A stretch of DNA of 64,000 nt from Paractinoplanes rishiriensis (GTDB lineage: Bacteria; Actinomycetota; Actinomycetes; Mycobacteriales; Micromonosporaceae). The stretch is taken from contig NZ_BOMV01000007.1 of the NCBI RefSeq assembly GCF_016862375.1, forward strand, positions 496,001 to 560,000, in the 5' to 3' direction. Under the pieces are notes generated by a model. That model worked only from the letters and a program-made list of their open reading frames with translations, did no database searches and had not been told where the DNA came from. Below, piece after piece: positions 43,678-53,045 of this stretch. A program made the translations under genes and the position numbers. Position 1 is the stretch's first letter. The number at the start of each line of letters is the position of its first letter.

Positions 43678-45351
43678 CTAGAAGCGGGCCGGCTCCCGGT
43701 AGACGCCCCATTCGGCGCGCAGCGCGTCACAGATCTCCCCGAGCGTGGCCTCGGCCCGGGCCGCCTCCAGCATCGCGGGGATCATGTTCTCGGTCGTCCG
43801 GGCCGCGGCCACCAGCTGGTCGATCGCGGCCTTCACCCGTACGGCATCACGGGAAGCCCGCCTGGCACCCAGCTCGCGCCGCTGCACCAGCTCGACCTCG
43901 TGGGAGACCCGGAGGATCTCCAGTTCCTTGGCGACCGTGCCGGTGTGCGCGTTGACCCCGACGATGCGCTTCTCGTTCTTTTCCAGAGCCTGCTGGTAGG
44001 CGAAGGCGGCCTCGGCGATATTGGCGGTGAACCAGCCGTCCTCGATCCCGCGCAGGATGCCGGCCGTGATGCTGCCGTCGTGACCGAGGTCGCGGATCCG
44101 GGCGAAGATCTCCTCGGCCTCGGCCTCGATCCGGTCGGTGAGCTGCTCGAGGTACCAGGAACCGCCGAGCGGGTCGGCCACGTTCACCACACCGGTCTCC
44201 TCCATCAGCACCTGCTGGGTGCGCAGGGCGATCTCGGCGGACTCGTCGGTGGGCAGGGCGAGCGTCTCGTCGAGCGCGTTGGTGTGCAGGGAGTTGGTGC
44301 CGCCGAGCACCGCGGCCAGCGCCTCGACGGCCGTGCGGACCACGTTGTTGACCGGCTGCTGGGCGGTGAGGCTGACCCCGGCGGTCTGCGTGTGGAACTT
44401 CAGCCACAGCGCCTTCTCACTGGTGGCGCCGTAGTCGTCGCGCAGGTGACGGGCCCAGATCCGGCGGGCGGCGCGGAACTTGGCGATCTCCTCGAAGAAG
44501 TCGATGTGCGCGTCGAAGAAGAAGCTCAGTCCCGGCGCGAACTGGTCGACGTCGAGGCCGCGGCTCAGCCCCAGTTCGACATACCCGAAACCGTCGGCCA
44601 GCGTGTAGGCCAGTTCCTGCGCCGCGGTCGAGCCGGCCTCCCGGATGTGGTAACCCGAGACGCTCAACGGCTTGTACTTGGGAATCCCTTCTGCGCAGTA
44701 CGCCATCAGGTCGCCGATCAACCGCAGATGCGGCTCCGGCTCGAACAGCCACTCCTTCTGCGCGATGTACTCCTTGAAGATGTCGGTCTGCAGGGTGCCG
44801 TCCAGCCGGCTCAGGTCGGCGCCCTGTCGCTCGGCCGCCACCAGATACATGCAGAAGATCGGCACAGCCGGGCCGGAGATCGTCATGCTGGTGGTGGTCT
44901 TTTCCAGGTCGATGCCCGCGAACAGCACGTCCATGTCGGCGGCCGAGTCGATCGCCACCCCGCAGTGCCCCACCTCGCCGAGCGACTGCGGGTCGTCGGA
45001 GTCGCGGCCCATCAGGGTGGGCATGTCGAAGGCGACGCTCAGCCCGCCGCCACCGGCCGCCAGGATCATCTTGTAGCGCTCGTTGGTCTGCTGGGCGTTG
45101 CCGAAGCCCGCGAACTGCCGGATGGTCCAGGTGCGTCCCCGATATCCGGTCGGATAAAGACCGCGGGTGTACGGGAACTCGCCGGGCCAGCCGATCCGCT
45201 CGAAGCCCGGGTACGCGACCCCGGCCGGCGGGCCGTAGACCGGGTCCACGGTGACGCCGGACAGCGTGGTGAAGTCCGCTTCCCGCTTGCGGGCGGCGTC
45301 GTAGCGAGCCTGCCAGCGCTCCCGGCCGGCGGCGATGTCGGCAGCATCCAT
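43678..45351 (-). CDS. icmA: Isobutyryl-CoA mutase large subunit
   Basis: A 557-residue B12-dependent acyl-CoA mutase catalytic subunit without a B12-binding domain, so it needs a separate small subunit (IcmB), which is not in this window. Two residues separate the family: methylmalonyl-CoA mutase has Tyr89/Arg207, isobutyryl-CoA mutase has Phe80/Gln198. Here TIRQFAGFG puts Phe exactly at 80, and FKEYIAQKEW puts Gln exactly at 198. It should interconvert isobutyryl-CoA and n-butyryl-CoA, linking valine breakdown with fatty-acid metabolism. The MeaB GTPase gene, a chaperone for such mutases, lies 3 kb away. ATG 45349-45351. Confidence 0.9.
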   Translation of the reverse strand: MDAADIAAGRERWQARYDAARKREADFTTLSGVTVDPVYGPPAGVAYPGFERIGWPGEFPYTRGLYPTGYRGRTWTIRQFAGFGNAQQTNERYKMILAAGGGGLSVAFDMPTLMGRDSDDPQSLGEVGHCGVAIDSAADMDVLFAGIDLEKTTTSMTISGPAVPIFCMYLVAAERQGADLSRLDGTLQTDIFKEYIAQKEWLFEPEPHLRLIGDLMAYCAEGIPKYKPLSVSGYHIREAGSTAAQELAYTLADGFGYVELGLSRGLDVDQFAPGLSFFFDAHIDFFEEIAKFRAARRIWARHLRDDYGATSEKALWLKFHTQTAGVSLTAQQPVNNVVRTAVEALAAVLGGTNSLHTNALDETLALPTDESAEIALRTQQVLMEETGVVNVADPLGGSWYLEQLTDRIEAEAEEIFARIRDLGHDGSITAGILRGIEDGWFTANIAEAAFAYQQALEKNEKRIVGVNAHTGTVAKELEILRVSHEVELVQRRELGARRASRDAVRVKAAIDQLVAAARTTENMIPAMLEAARAEATLGEICDALRAEWGVYREPARF

Positions 45352-45405
45352 GCCGTCATCCTAGAGGCAAATACTGAACGATCGATAAGGTGCGCGGGTA
45401 ATTTG

Positions 45406-46596
45406 CTACACCCGGTGGTCGAGGATCCACGCCTGCGGGTTTCCCTTGCCGTAGACCAGCTTCATGATCAGCGGGAACATCGCGTCGCGGAGGGCCGCAC
45501 CCAGCGGACCGGCGGTCTTTCCGCTGCCGTTGCGGCGCCCCTGGGCTACCACCTTCTCCACCCGGGCGCGCCGGCGACGCTCGTACCTGCCCAGCGCGGT
45601 GGCCAGGTCCGGCTCCTCGGCCAGGCAGCGGCCCAGCGTGGCGGCATCCTCCATGGCCATCGACGCGCCCTGACCCGAGGACGGGGACATCGCGTGCGCC
45701 GCGTCCCCGAGCAGGACCGTACGGGCGGTGCGCCAGGTCGGCACGCGCGGCAGGTCGTCGGTGTTCCACGGGCCGAGCACCGCGGGGGTGGCGCGGATGA
45801 TGTCGGCGGCCGGCAGGGCGTCCGCCGCGAAGAGTTCCAGGAGATGGGCGCGCCAGGACTCGGGGGTGAACTCGCCCGGGACGACCGGCCGGCGGCGGGG
45901 CGGGTTGGCGAACCACCAGACGGTGCCGTCCGGGGCCGTCGACCAGCCGAAGAACGCGCGCCGCCCGAACGCCATGTACACCATGCCGGGGGTCGCGCCG
46001 GCGGCCGCCGCGACCGGGCCGGTGGTGAAGCCGCCGGCGTTGAGCAGGCCCAGGTAGGTCGGCGCGGGGCCGCCGGGGTTCAGGACATGACGGGTACGCG
46101 AGTGCAGGCCGTCGGCACCGACGAGCAGATCGCCGCCGGCGGTGGAGCCGTCGGCGAACGTGACGGTCACGCCGTCGGGCCGTTCGTCCAGGTCGTGCAG
46201 CGCTCGGCCGTACTCGATCGGAATGCCGCGGGAGGCCGCCTCGCCGCGCAGGGCCTGGTAGAGGTCGGCGCGCCGGATCGTGGTCGTGGTGGTGCCGTCG
46301 GCGGTGGGGCCGCCCAGCGGGAGCACGGCGAGCGTCCGGCCGGCGCCGTTGCTCATGGTCAGGGTCGGCGTCGGGTAGCCGGCGGCCAGCAACCGCGCCG
46401 GATCCAGGTCGATGGCGCGCAGTGCGGCCAGGCCGTTGACGGCCACGGTCAGGAAGGCGCCACGCAGGTCGGCGGAGGCCGGGCGGGCCTCGAAGATGCG
46501 CGGCTGCCAGCCGGCGCGGTGCAGCGCGAGGGCGGCGACGGTGCCGGCGATGCCACCACCGGCGATCAGGACAATCTTGGTTCCCGCTATAGTCAT
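45406..46596 (-). CDS. FAD-dependent monooxygenase
   Basis: A 396-residue class A flavoprotein hydroxylase of the PHBH/TetX-like group. The N-terminal dinucleotide motif is VLIAGGGIAGTVAALAL, with the DG motif at LLVGADGLHSRTR and the second FAD motif at TVLLGDAAHAMSPSSGQG. Start taken at ATG 46594-46596 (MTIAGTKIVLI); ATG 46609-46611 and a farther one are possible. The chosen ATG lies inside an inverted repeat (46589-46607), and GATAGT six bases upstream could be a -10 box, so a leaderless transcript is possible. Divergent from the PadR gene, which probably regulates it. Substrate unknown; could be a natural product or antibiotic. Confidence 0.88.
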   Translation of the reverse strand: MTIAGTKIVLIAGGGIAGTVAALALHRAGWQPRIFEARPASADLRGAFLTVAVNGLAALRAIDLDPARLLAAGYPTPTLTMSNGAGRTLAVLPLGGPTADGTTTTTIRRADLYQALRGEAASRGIPIEYGRALHDLDERPDGVTVTFADGSTAGGDLLVGADGLHSRTRHVLNPGGPAPTYLGLLNAGGFTTGPVAAAAGATPGMVYMAFGRRAFFGWSTAPDGTVWWFANPPRRRPVVPGEFTPESWRAHLLELFAADALPAADIIRATPAVLGPWNTDDLPRVPTWRTARTVLLGDAAHAMSPSSGQGASMAMEDAATLGRCLAEEPDLATALGRYERRRRARVEKVVAQGRRNGSGKTAGPLGAALRDAMFPLIMKLVYGKGNPQAWILDHRV

Positions 46597-46607
46597 ACTT
46601 TGACTAT
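46589..46607. promoter_or_regulatory. Operator between monooxygenase and PadR genes
   Basis: Perfect inverted repeat ATAGTCA-N5-TGACTAT. It overlaps the likely start codon of the monooxygenase and lies 37 bases upstream of the PadR gene. A second related half-site, ATGACTA, occurs at 46615-46621. PadR is the obvious candidate to bind it. Confidence 0.55.
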
Positions 46608-46643
46608 CCATGGCATGACTAACAGCCGTCAACCCCGTAGTCT

Positions 46644-47246
46644 GTGGCCGTGACCTCTGGAGAGCCGCGCCGGTCGACGCTGGCGATGGTGCTGCTGGCG
46701 CTACTCGTGGAGGCGCCGGCGCACCCGTACCGGATGCAGCAAATGATCAAGGAAAGGGGCCAGGACCAGTTGGTCAACGTGGCCCAGCGCAACAGCGTCT
46801 ACCAGGCACTCGATCGTCTGGTGCGAGACGGGCTGGCGCGGCCGGCGAGCACGAGCCGGGAGGCCGGCCGGCCGGAGCGGACGGTCTACGAGATCACCGA
46901 GGCGGGCGCCACCACGATGCGCCGCTGGCTCACTGACATGTTGCCGGCGCCGGCCCGGGAGTTCCCGGAGTTTCCGGCCGCGCTCGCCTTCCTCGCCGTC
47001 CTAAACCCGATGGAGGTACGCGACCTGCTCGGTCGCCGGATCGACGCGCAATCCGCCCGGCTCGCCACCATCCACGACCACGCACCTCCCGGCCTGCCGC
47101 GGCTGTTCCTGATCGAGGACGAGTACCGCGCCGCCATGCTGGCCGCCGAGATCGCCTGGCTGCGTGGCGTCGTCGCCGATCTGGACAGCGGCTCGCTCGC
47201 CTGGGATCGGGCCATGATCGACGCGACCCTCGCGGAGTTCGGCTGA
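46644..47246 (+). CDS. PadR-family transcriptional regulator
   Basis: A 200-residue protein: winged helix (LAMVLLALLVEAPAHPYRMQQMI, then NSVYQALDRLVRDGLARPAST and RTVYEITEAGATTMRRWL) followed by the Vir-type C-terminal dimerisation helices. GTG 46644 or GTG 46650 may start it. PadR proteins sense small aromatic or drug-like compounds and often repress a divergent detoxification gene, which fits the flavin monooxygenase next to it. Confidence 0.9.
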   Translation: MAVTSGEPRRSTLAMVLLALLVEAPAHPYRMQQMIKERGQDQLVNVAQRNSVYQALDRLVRDGLARPASTSREAGRPERTVYEITEAGATTMRRWLTDMLPAPAREFPEFPAALAFLAVLNPMEVRDLLGRRIDAQSARLATIHDHAPPGLPRLFLIEDEYRAAMLAAEIAWLRGVVADLDSGSLAWDRAMIDATLAEFG

Positions 47247-47253
47247 GGTTTTG

Positions 47254-47269
47254 TCGTACGGGTGTTCTA
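47254..47269 (+). promoter_or_regulatory. SOS-box-like site upstream of the DUF222-HNH gene
   Basis: TCGTACGGGTGTTCTA matches 10 of 12 fixed positions of the actinobacterial LexA box TCGAACnnnnGTTCGA; the two differences are at symmetric positions. TAATGT at 47268-47273 could be the -10 box, six bases before the GTG start. Confidence 0.4.
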
Positions 47270-47279
47270 ATGTGGCCGG

Positions 47280-48554
47280 GTGCTTGGTGGTGTGCGGAAG
47301 CTCGGTGAGGACCTCGCGACACTCGCGGCTGTCCCTCTCTGGATGCTGCCCGACACCGAGCTGGTCGACTCGCTGCGCGCCGTGCACCGTCTGGAACAGA
47401 CGGCCGCACTGCTCAAGGTGCGGCTGGTGCACGAGGCCGAACGACACGGGGTACCGGGGGCGCAGGGGCACCGGACCACGGCGCGGTGGCTGCGCGATCT
47501 GTTGCTGATGGATCCGGCGCCGGCCCGGGAACTGGCTGAACGAGCCGAGACGCTGCTCGGCCGGCCGGGACTCGAGGAGGCGATCCTCGACGGGCACCTC
47601 GACATCCGGCAGGGGGTGGCCATCGCGGAGGCGCTCGACGCCATCCCGGACGACCTCGCTGACGACGAGTCCGCGCCGGACGCCAAGCAGATCGCCGCGC
47701 AGGCCGAAACCGTGATGACCGAGATGGCCGAGCGGCTGACCGCAAGCCAGCTGCGCCAGGTCGGCGACCGGATCCTGGCCCACGTGGCTCCCGAGGTGGC
47801 CGAGCGGGTCGAGGAGGCGGCACTGCGCCGGCGCGAGGCCCGCGCGTACGCGAAAAGGTTCTTCTCGCTGTCCCGCCCGGCCGCGGGCATGGTCCGGGTC
47901 TCCGGCATCCTCACCACCGAGGACGCCGCGATCGTCAATGCCGCGCTGGATCCGCTGTGCATGCCCCGGCCGCACGACGACCGGCTGCCCGGACAGCGCC
48001 GGGCGGACGCCCTGGTCGACGTGTGCCGGCTCGCCCTGCGCAACCGCGACCTGCCGGCGAACGGCGGCGAACCGCCCCAGGTGTCGGTGACGGTCGCGTT
48101 CGATCCGCTGACCGGCGAGTTGGGCGGCGGCACCCTGGCCGACGGCGAACGTGTCTCGGCCGCGACCGTCCGCCGGTACGCCTGTGACGCCCGGATCCTG
48201 CCGTTCGTGATGGGCGGCCAGGGCCAGATCCTCGACGCCGGTCGCAGCCGCCGCCTGGTCACCGGTTCACTGCGGCGGGCGCTGGTGCTGCGCGACCAGG
48301 GCTGTGCGTTCCCCGACTGCGACCGGCCCGCCCGCTGGTGCGACGGCCACCATCTGCGTTCCTGGTACGACGGCGGCACGACCTGCCTCGACAATCTCGC
48401 GCTGCTCTGCGGTCATCACCACCGCAAGCTGCACGACCCGGCGAGTGGATGGCAGGCCCGGCTCGGCACGGATCGGCTGCCCGAGTTCATCCCGCCGGCC
48501 TGGATCGATCCGGAGCAACGACCCCGGCGCAACCTCTTCCACCCGCGGAAGTGA
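47280..48554 (+). CDS. DUF222/HNH endonuclease-like protein (13E12 type)
   Basis: A 424-residue protein with a helical DUF222 region (ELVDSLRAVHRLEQTAALLK onward) and a C-terminal HNH domain: QGCAFPDCDRPARWCDGHHL, then GGTTCLDNLALLCGHHHRKLH, with the zinc cysteines and HNH histidines intact. These proteins occur in many copies in actinobacteria and belong to the REP13E12 group in mycobacteria; the in vivo role is unknown. GTG start at 47280 lies six bases after TAATGT, so the mRNA may be leaderless. An SOS-box-like sequence is upstream. Confidence 0.9.
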   Translation: MLGGVRKLGEDLATLAAVPLWMLPDTELVDSLRAVHRLEQTAALLKVRLVHEAERHGVPGAQGHRTTARWLRDLLLMDPAPARELAERAETLLGRPGLEEAILDGHLDIRQGVAIAEALDAIPDDLADDESAPDAKQIAAQAETVMTEMAERLTASQLRQVGDRILAHVAPEVAERVEEAALRRREARAYAKRFFSLSRPAAGMVRVSGILTTEDAAIVNAALDPLCMPRPHDDRLPGQRRADALVDVCRLALRNRDLPANGGEPPQVSVTVAFDPLTGELGGGTLADGERVSAATVRRYACDARILPFVMGGQGQILDAGRSRRLVTGSLRRALVLRDQGCAFPDCDRPARWCDGHHLRSWYDGGTTCLDNLALLCGHHHRKLHDPASGWQARLGTDRLPEFIPPAWIDPEQRPRRNLFHPRK

Positions 48555-48588
48555 AGATCGCGCCAGTAAGGATCGGGGCAGTGCGGGA

Positions 48589-49536
48589 TCACAGTCCCTT
48601 GAGCAACTCGTCGGCCGCCGCATAGGGGTCCGATTCACCGGCCGCGACCTGGGCGGCGAGGGTGGGCAACGCCGTGCCCTCGCGCAGGTTGCCGATCCGG
48701 GCCCGCAGCACGCCCAGCGCGATCGCCTCGACCTCGACCGCGGCCCGGCGCTCGCGGCGGGCGACGAGGTTGCCGGTGTCGGCGAGCCAGCCGCGGTGCT
48801 TCTCGATCGCGGCGACCACGTCGTCGATGCCCTCGCCGCGAACCGCGGTGGCCCGCACCACCTGCGGCCGCCAGTCGCCCGGGGCCCGCTCGCCGAGCCC
48901 CAGCATGCCCTGGATGTCGCGGTAGGTGGCGTCCGCGCCGGGGCGGTCGGCCTTGTTGATCACGAAGACGTCGGCGATCTCGAGGACGCCCGCCTTGACC
49001 GCCTGGATGGCGTCGCCCATGCCGGGGGCGAGCAGCACCAGCGTGGTGTCGGCGAGCGAGGCGATCTCGACCTCGGCCTGCCCGACACCGACCGTCTCCA
49101 CCAGGATCACGTCGCAGCCGGCGCCCTCGAGGACGCGGACGGCCTGGGGAGTGGCGGCGGAGAGGCCGCCCAACTGCCCGCGGCTCGACATGGACCGGAT
49201 GTAGACGCCCTGGTCGGTGGTGTGCTCCTGCATTCGCACCCGGTCGCCGAGGATGGCGCCACCGGTGAACGGGCTGGACGGGTCGACCGCGAGCACGCCC
49301 ACCCGCTTGCCGGTCGCGCGCAGGTGCCGGACCAACTCGTTGGTGGTGGTGGACTTGCCCACGCCGGGCGCGCCGGTCAGCCCGACCACCTGGGCGTGCC
49401 CCGCGTACGGCGCCAGGGCCGCGGCTACCTCGGGCAGGCGCGGGTCGCCGTCCTCCACCAGGCTGATCAGCCGGGCCACCGAGCGGGGGTCACCCGCACG
49501 TGCCCGGCCGACCAGCGTGGGGACGTCGTGGTTCAC
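48589..49536 (-). CDS. meaB: Methylmalonyl-CoA mutase-associated GTPase MeaB
   Basis: A 315-residue SIMIBI-class G3E GTPase with Walker [19 protein letters not shown], the [20 protein letters not shown] switch region, base-recognition INKADRPG and the C-terminal dimerisation arm. It gates B12 loading and protects acyl-CoA mutases. Start GTG 49534-49536, seven bases after the thiolase stop. It fits with the isobutyryl-CoA mutase at 43.7 kb and the epimerase at 50.9 kb. Confidence 0.95.
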   Translation of the reverse strand: MNHDVPTLVGRARAGDPRSVARLISLVEDGDPRLPEVAAALAPYAGHAQVVGLTGAPGVGKSTTTNELVRHLRATGKRVGVLAVDPSSPFTGGAILGDRVRMQEHTTDQGVYIRSMSSRGQLGGLSAATPQAVRVLEGAGCDVILVETVGVGQAEVEIASLADTTLVLLAPGMGDAIQAVKAGVLEIADVFVINKADRPGADATYRDIQGMLGLGERAPGDWRPQVVRATAVRGEGIDDVVAAIEKHRGWLADTGNLVARRERRAAVEVEAIALGVLRARIGNLREGTALPTLAAQVAAGESDPYAAADELLKGL

Positions 49537-49543
49537 GCTGCGC

Positions 49544-50728
49544 TCATGCCTTCGGTACCCGGATCACCAACGCATCCCCCTGTCCGCCGCCGCCGCACAG
49601 CCCGGCCGCGCCGGTGCCGCCGCCGCGCCGCTTGAGCTCCAGGGCCAGGGTAAGCACGAGACGGGCACCGGACATGCCGATCGGGTGGCCAAGGGCGATC
49701 GCCCCGCCGTTGACGTTCACCTGATCGGTGTGCACGTCCAGCTCGCGCATGGACTGGATGACCACCTGGGCGAACGCCTCGTTCATCTCGATCAGGTCGA
49801 GGTCGGCGACGGTGAGGCCAGCCTTGCCGAGCGCATGCTGGATGGCCCGGGCCGGCTGGGACTGCAGCGAGCTGTCCGGACCGGCCACGTTGCCGTGCGC
49901 CACGATCTCGGCGATCCAGACCAGACCCAGCTCCTCGGCCTTGGCCCGGCTCATCACGACGACCGCGGCGGCGCCGTCCGAGATCGGCGAGGCGCTGCCC
50001 GCGGTGATGGTGCCGTCCTTGACGAATGCGGGCCGCAGCTTGCCCAGCGACAGGGCGGTGGCCTCGGGCCGGACACCCTCGTCGATGTCGACGATCGGGT
50101 CGACGTCGCGCAGACCCGTCTTGACCGGCACGATCTCCTCCGCGAAGGCGCCGGACTTCTGGGCGGCCGCGGCGCGCTGGTGGCTGAGTGCGGCGAACTC
50201 GTCCTGCTCCTCGCGGCTGATGCCCAGGTTGCGGCCGCTGCTCTCGGTGGACTCACCCATTGAGACGCCGTCCCACGGGTCCATCAGACCGTCGAACGCG
50301 GTGTGGTCGCGGACCAGCACGTCGCCGAACTTGGTGCCCTGACGCTGGTTCATCATCAGGTGCGGGGCGTTGGTCATCGACTCCATGCCGCCGGCCACCA
50401 CGATCTCGAACTCGCCGGCCCGGATCAGCTGGTCGGCCAGCGCGATCGCGTCCAGGCCGGACAGGCACACCTTGTTGACGGTGAGGGCCGGCGTGGTCAT
50501 CGGGATGCCCGCCGCGACCGCCGCCTGCCGGGCGGTGATCTGCCCGGTGCCGGCCTGCAGCACCTGACCCATCACCACGTACTGGACCTGATCGGGGCGG
50601 ACGCCGCCGCGCTCGAGGGCGGCCGCGATGGCGTACCCGCCCAGGGCGGTGGCCGGGACGTTCTTGAGATTGCCGAGGAGGCGGCCCATGGGCGTACGGG
50701 CGCCGCTCACGATTACCGAGGTGGTCAC
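49544..50728 (-). CDS. Acetyl-CoA C-acetyltransferase (thiolase)
   Basis: A 394-residue thiolase with the acyl-binding Cys in [12 protein letters not shown], the His in [14 protein letters not shown] and the second Cys in [13 protein letters not shown]. It makes acetoacetyl-CoA or cleaves 3-ketoacyl-CoA. GTG start 50726-50728. Co-directional with and seven bases from meaB; the methylmalonyl-CoA epimerase gene diverges from it, an order also found at the Streptomyces coelicolor scy/filP locus as I recall it. Confidence 0.93.
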   Translation of the reverse strand: MTTSVIVSGARTPMGRLLGNLKNVPATALGGYAIAAALERGGVRPDQVQYVVMGQVLQAGTGQITARQAAVAAGIPMTTPALTVNKVCLSGLDAIALADQLIRAGEFEIVVAGGMESMTNAPHLMMNQRQGTKFGDVLVRDHTAFDGLMDPWDGVSMGESTESSGRNLGISREEQDEFAALSHQRAAAAQKSGAFAEEIVPVKTGLRDVDPIVDIDEGVRPEATALSLGKLRPAFVKDGTITAGSASPISDGAAAVVVMSRAKAEELGLVWIAEIVAHGNVAGPDSSLQSQPARAIQHALGKAGLTVADLDLIEMNEAFAQVVIQSMRELDVHTDQVNVNGGAIALGHPIGMSGARLVLTLALELKRRGGGTGAAGLCGGGGQGDALVIRVPKA

Positions 50729-50754
50729 GGTCTTCGCTTTCGGTCAGTGTTGGT

Positions 50755-50875
50755 GTAGCCAGGGTTGGGTGGGGCCCGGGTGTGGTGGGCCAGGGTTTGG
50801 TGGGCCAGGTTGGTGAGGCCGAGGTTTGGACGGGCAAGGGCTGGTAGGGCGAGGGCTGGCAGGCACCGCTCTAGG
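50755..50875. repeat. G-rich imperfect repeats upstream of the epimerase gene
   Basis: The plus strand holds repeated GGTTTGGTGGGCCAGG-like pieces and many GGG/GGGG runs between the divergent thiolase and epimerase genes. It could form a G-quadruplex or be a slippage product. No gene is seen. Confidence 0.45.
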
Positions 50876-50930
50876 AGGCACGGTGGGGATCGGCCATCGG
50901 CCTTAACGGTGGTTAGGTAAGACTAGTAGG

Positions 50931-51398
50931 ATGACCGAGGACTCACCTAGGGACCCCAGCGGCGAGAATGTCACATTCCCGCTGGTCGAATTCTTGCGTA
51001 TCGATCATGTCGGCGTCGCGGTCCCGGACCTGGACGACGCGCTGAGGTTCTACGCCGAGATGTTCGGTATGCACGTTGTGCACGAAGAGACGAACGAGGA
51101 TCAAGGCGTACGCGAGGCCATGCTCGCGGTCGGCGACGGCACCGGCCCGCGCCTTCAACTGCTGGCACCGGCCCGTCCCGACTCGGCCATCGCGAAGTTC
51201 CTCGACCGCAGCGGCCCCGGTCTTCAGCAACTGGCCTACACCGTGGCCGACGTCGAGGCGACCGCCGCCGCGTTGCGCGCCCGTGGTCTCCGGTTGCTCT
51301 ACGACACCCCGCGACGCGGTACCGCCGGCTCGCGGATCAACTTCGTGCACCCCAAGGACGCTGGCGGGGTTCTGGTGGAATTAGTAGAGCCCGCCTGA
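50931..51398 (+). CDS. mce: Methylmalonyl-CoA epimerase
   Basis: A 155-residue vicinal-oxygen-chelate protein with metal ligands in RIDHVGVAVPDL (His), LQLLAP (Gln) and VLVELVEP (Glu), and a paired His in SRINFVHPKDAGG. It interconverts the (R) and (S) forms of methylmalonyl-CoA between propionyl-CoA carboxylase and the mutase. ATG 50931. An N-terminal extension of about 20 residues precedes the fold. Confidence 0.93.
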   Translation: MTEDSPRDPSGENVTFPLVEFLRIDHVGVAVPDLDDALRFYAEMFGMHVVHEETNEDQGVREAMLAVGDGTGPRLQLLAPARPDSAIAKFLDRSGPGLQQLAYTVADVEATAAALRARGLRLLYDTPRRGTAGSRINFVHPKDAGGVLVELVEPA

Positions 51399-51655
51399 TT
51401 ACTCCGCCTTACGAGTGAATCATCCTGTCCTCGGAGCGCTCGGCCTGGCAGGATCAGGGGATCGAACGGCGCTCGCGCGGCGCCGATCGCCGTAACCCCG
51501 GACACTGCAGGTGACGGCCCGCCGCACGGGAGTCCGATGTCCCCTGCCCGAACGGCGGACGCTTCCGCTTCCGGGCAGCTCAAAGCTGATCTACGAGTCT
51601 TTTCTGATGCCATTCCGCTCTTGCGTGGCAGGGGCGTCTTCGCCAGGATGGCCCA

Positions 51656-52963
51656 ATGCCCCAGCAGCAGGATCAAAACTTGGCATTCTTCGACGGTGCG
51701 AATTCACAGCACGACTTCACCGTCGTCCTCCGCGGCTACGACCGCGGCCAGGTGGACGCGCACTTGGGCCGGCTGGTAGCCGCGCTCAATCAATCCGAAC
51801 AGGCCCGTGGTGAGGCCGAGCAGCGGATGAACGATGCGCAGCGTCGGCTGCGCCAGGCAGAGCAGCGGCTTAATGCCCTGGAGCAGAAGCTCGCGGACAG
51901 CAACAAGCTGCTGGAGGAGAACAACAGGCCAACGCTCTCCGGGCTGGGCACCCGGGTCGAGCAGATTCTGCGATTGGCCGAGGAACAGGCGAACGATCAT
52001 CGCGGCGAGGCCAAGCGGGAGTCCGAGGGCATCCTCTCCGCGGCCCGCCTCGAAGCCCGGGAGATCACCGACAAGGCGCGTGCCGAGGCCGCCGCCATGA
52101 AGGCGACTGCCGAGCGCGAGGCCGGCCAGGTGCGCACCCACGCGGAGCGCGAAGCGGCGGAGGCCCGCGTCCAGGCCCGCCGTGAGGCCGACACCCTTCG
52201 GTCCGACGCCGACCGCGAGACCAAGCAGCTGCGCACCGTCACCGCGCACGAGGTGGCCGAGCTCAAGTCGACGGTCGAGCGCGAGGTCGCGTCGCTGCGC
52301 GCCACCGCCGAGCGCGAGATCACCCAGCTGCGGGCCAAGTCCTCCCGCGAGGCCGAGGAGAAGCGCGCCGAGGCGACCAAGCTGCTGACCGACGCTCGCG
52401 ACAAGCGCGACAAGGACCTCCAGGCCCTCGCGCTGGAGATCGCCGAGCGCCGCGAGAAGGCGGAGTCCGAGGAGTCGCAGCGGCACGCCGCTCAGGTCAG
52501 CGCCACGCAGAAGATGGTGGCCGAGGCCGAGGAGCGGGCCCGTGCCGCCGAGGACCGCGCCAAGGAGATCGAGCACCGCGCCGAGCAGCGGCGTGTCGAG
52601 TCCGAACGTAATGCGATTGAGACCACGGAAAAGTCCCGCGCGCTCGCCGAAAAGACGGTGACCGAGGCTCGCTCCGAGGCCCAGCGCTTGATCAGCGAGG
52701 CCCGTACCGAGGCCGAGCTGACCACCCAGGCGGCGAAGCGCCAGGTCGAGGACCTCACCCGCCAGAAGGACGCGGTCACCAACCAGCTGGGTCAGATGCT
52801 GTCCGGCCTGTCCGGTCTGGTGCCGGGCGTCGGCGGCGCAGCCAAGGCAGCCGCGGTGGCCGAGGCAGCCGCCAAGCAGGCCGAGGCGCCCGTTCAGCGG
52901 GCCCCCGAGGCCGAGAAGAACGGCTCCCCCGACAAGGCGATGCCCGCCAAGACGAATTCCTGA
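51656..52963 (+). CDS. DivIVA-like coiled-coil protein (Scy/FilP-type), first of two
   Basis: A 435-residue protein with a DivIVA-like N-terminus (FTVVLRGYDRGQVDAHLGRL), then one continuous coiled coil of about 330 residues rich in Ala, Glu, Arg and Lys, with the conserved GLGTRVEQILRLAEEQANDH block, and an Ala/Pro-rich end. ATG 51656 chosen. In Streptomyces, Scy and FilP are long coiled-coil proteins at hyphal tips that interact with DivIVA, and their genes sit beside mce and thiolase as here. A role in polar growth or a cytoskeletal assembly is inferred. Confidence 0.85.
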   Translation: MPQQQDQNLAFFDGANSQHDFTVVLRGYDRGQVDAHLGRLVAALNQSEQARGEAEQRMNDAQRRLRQAEQRLNALEQKLADSNKLLEENNRPTLSGLGTRVEQILRLAEEQANDHRGEAKRESEGILSAARLEAREITDKARAEAAAMKATAEREAGQVRTHAEREAAEARVQARREADTLRSDADRETKQLRTVTAHEVAELKSTVEREVASLRATAEREITQLRAKSSREAEEKRAEATKLLTDARDKRDKDLQALALEIAERREKAESEESQRHAAQVSATQKMVAEAEERARAAEDRAKEIEHRAEQRRVESERNAIETTEKSRALAEKTVTEARSEAQRLISEARTEAELTTQAAKRQVEDLTRQKDAVTNQLGQMLSGLSGLVPGVGGAAKAAAVAEAAAKQAEAPVQRAPEAEKNGSPDKAMPAKTNS

Positions 52964-53045
52964 GTCGTTCGCCACGGACTACTCCGGTTGCGTACTCCTC
53001 GTGGGTGCGCAACGGTAGTTCGGGCGGTCGTTGCACATCGATGAA

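Noticed and set aside
42538..46653. A 1371-codon plus-strand frame across the thioredoxin, mutase and monooxygenase genes
   Set aside because: It crosses three real minus-strand genes and an intergenic region; it is a GC-skew artefact with His/Arg/Gly-rich product.
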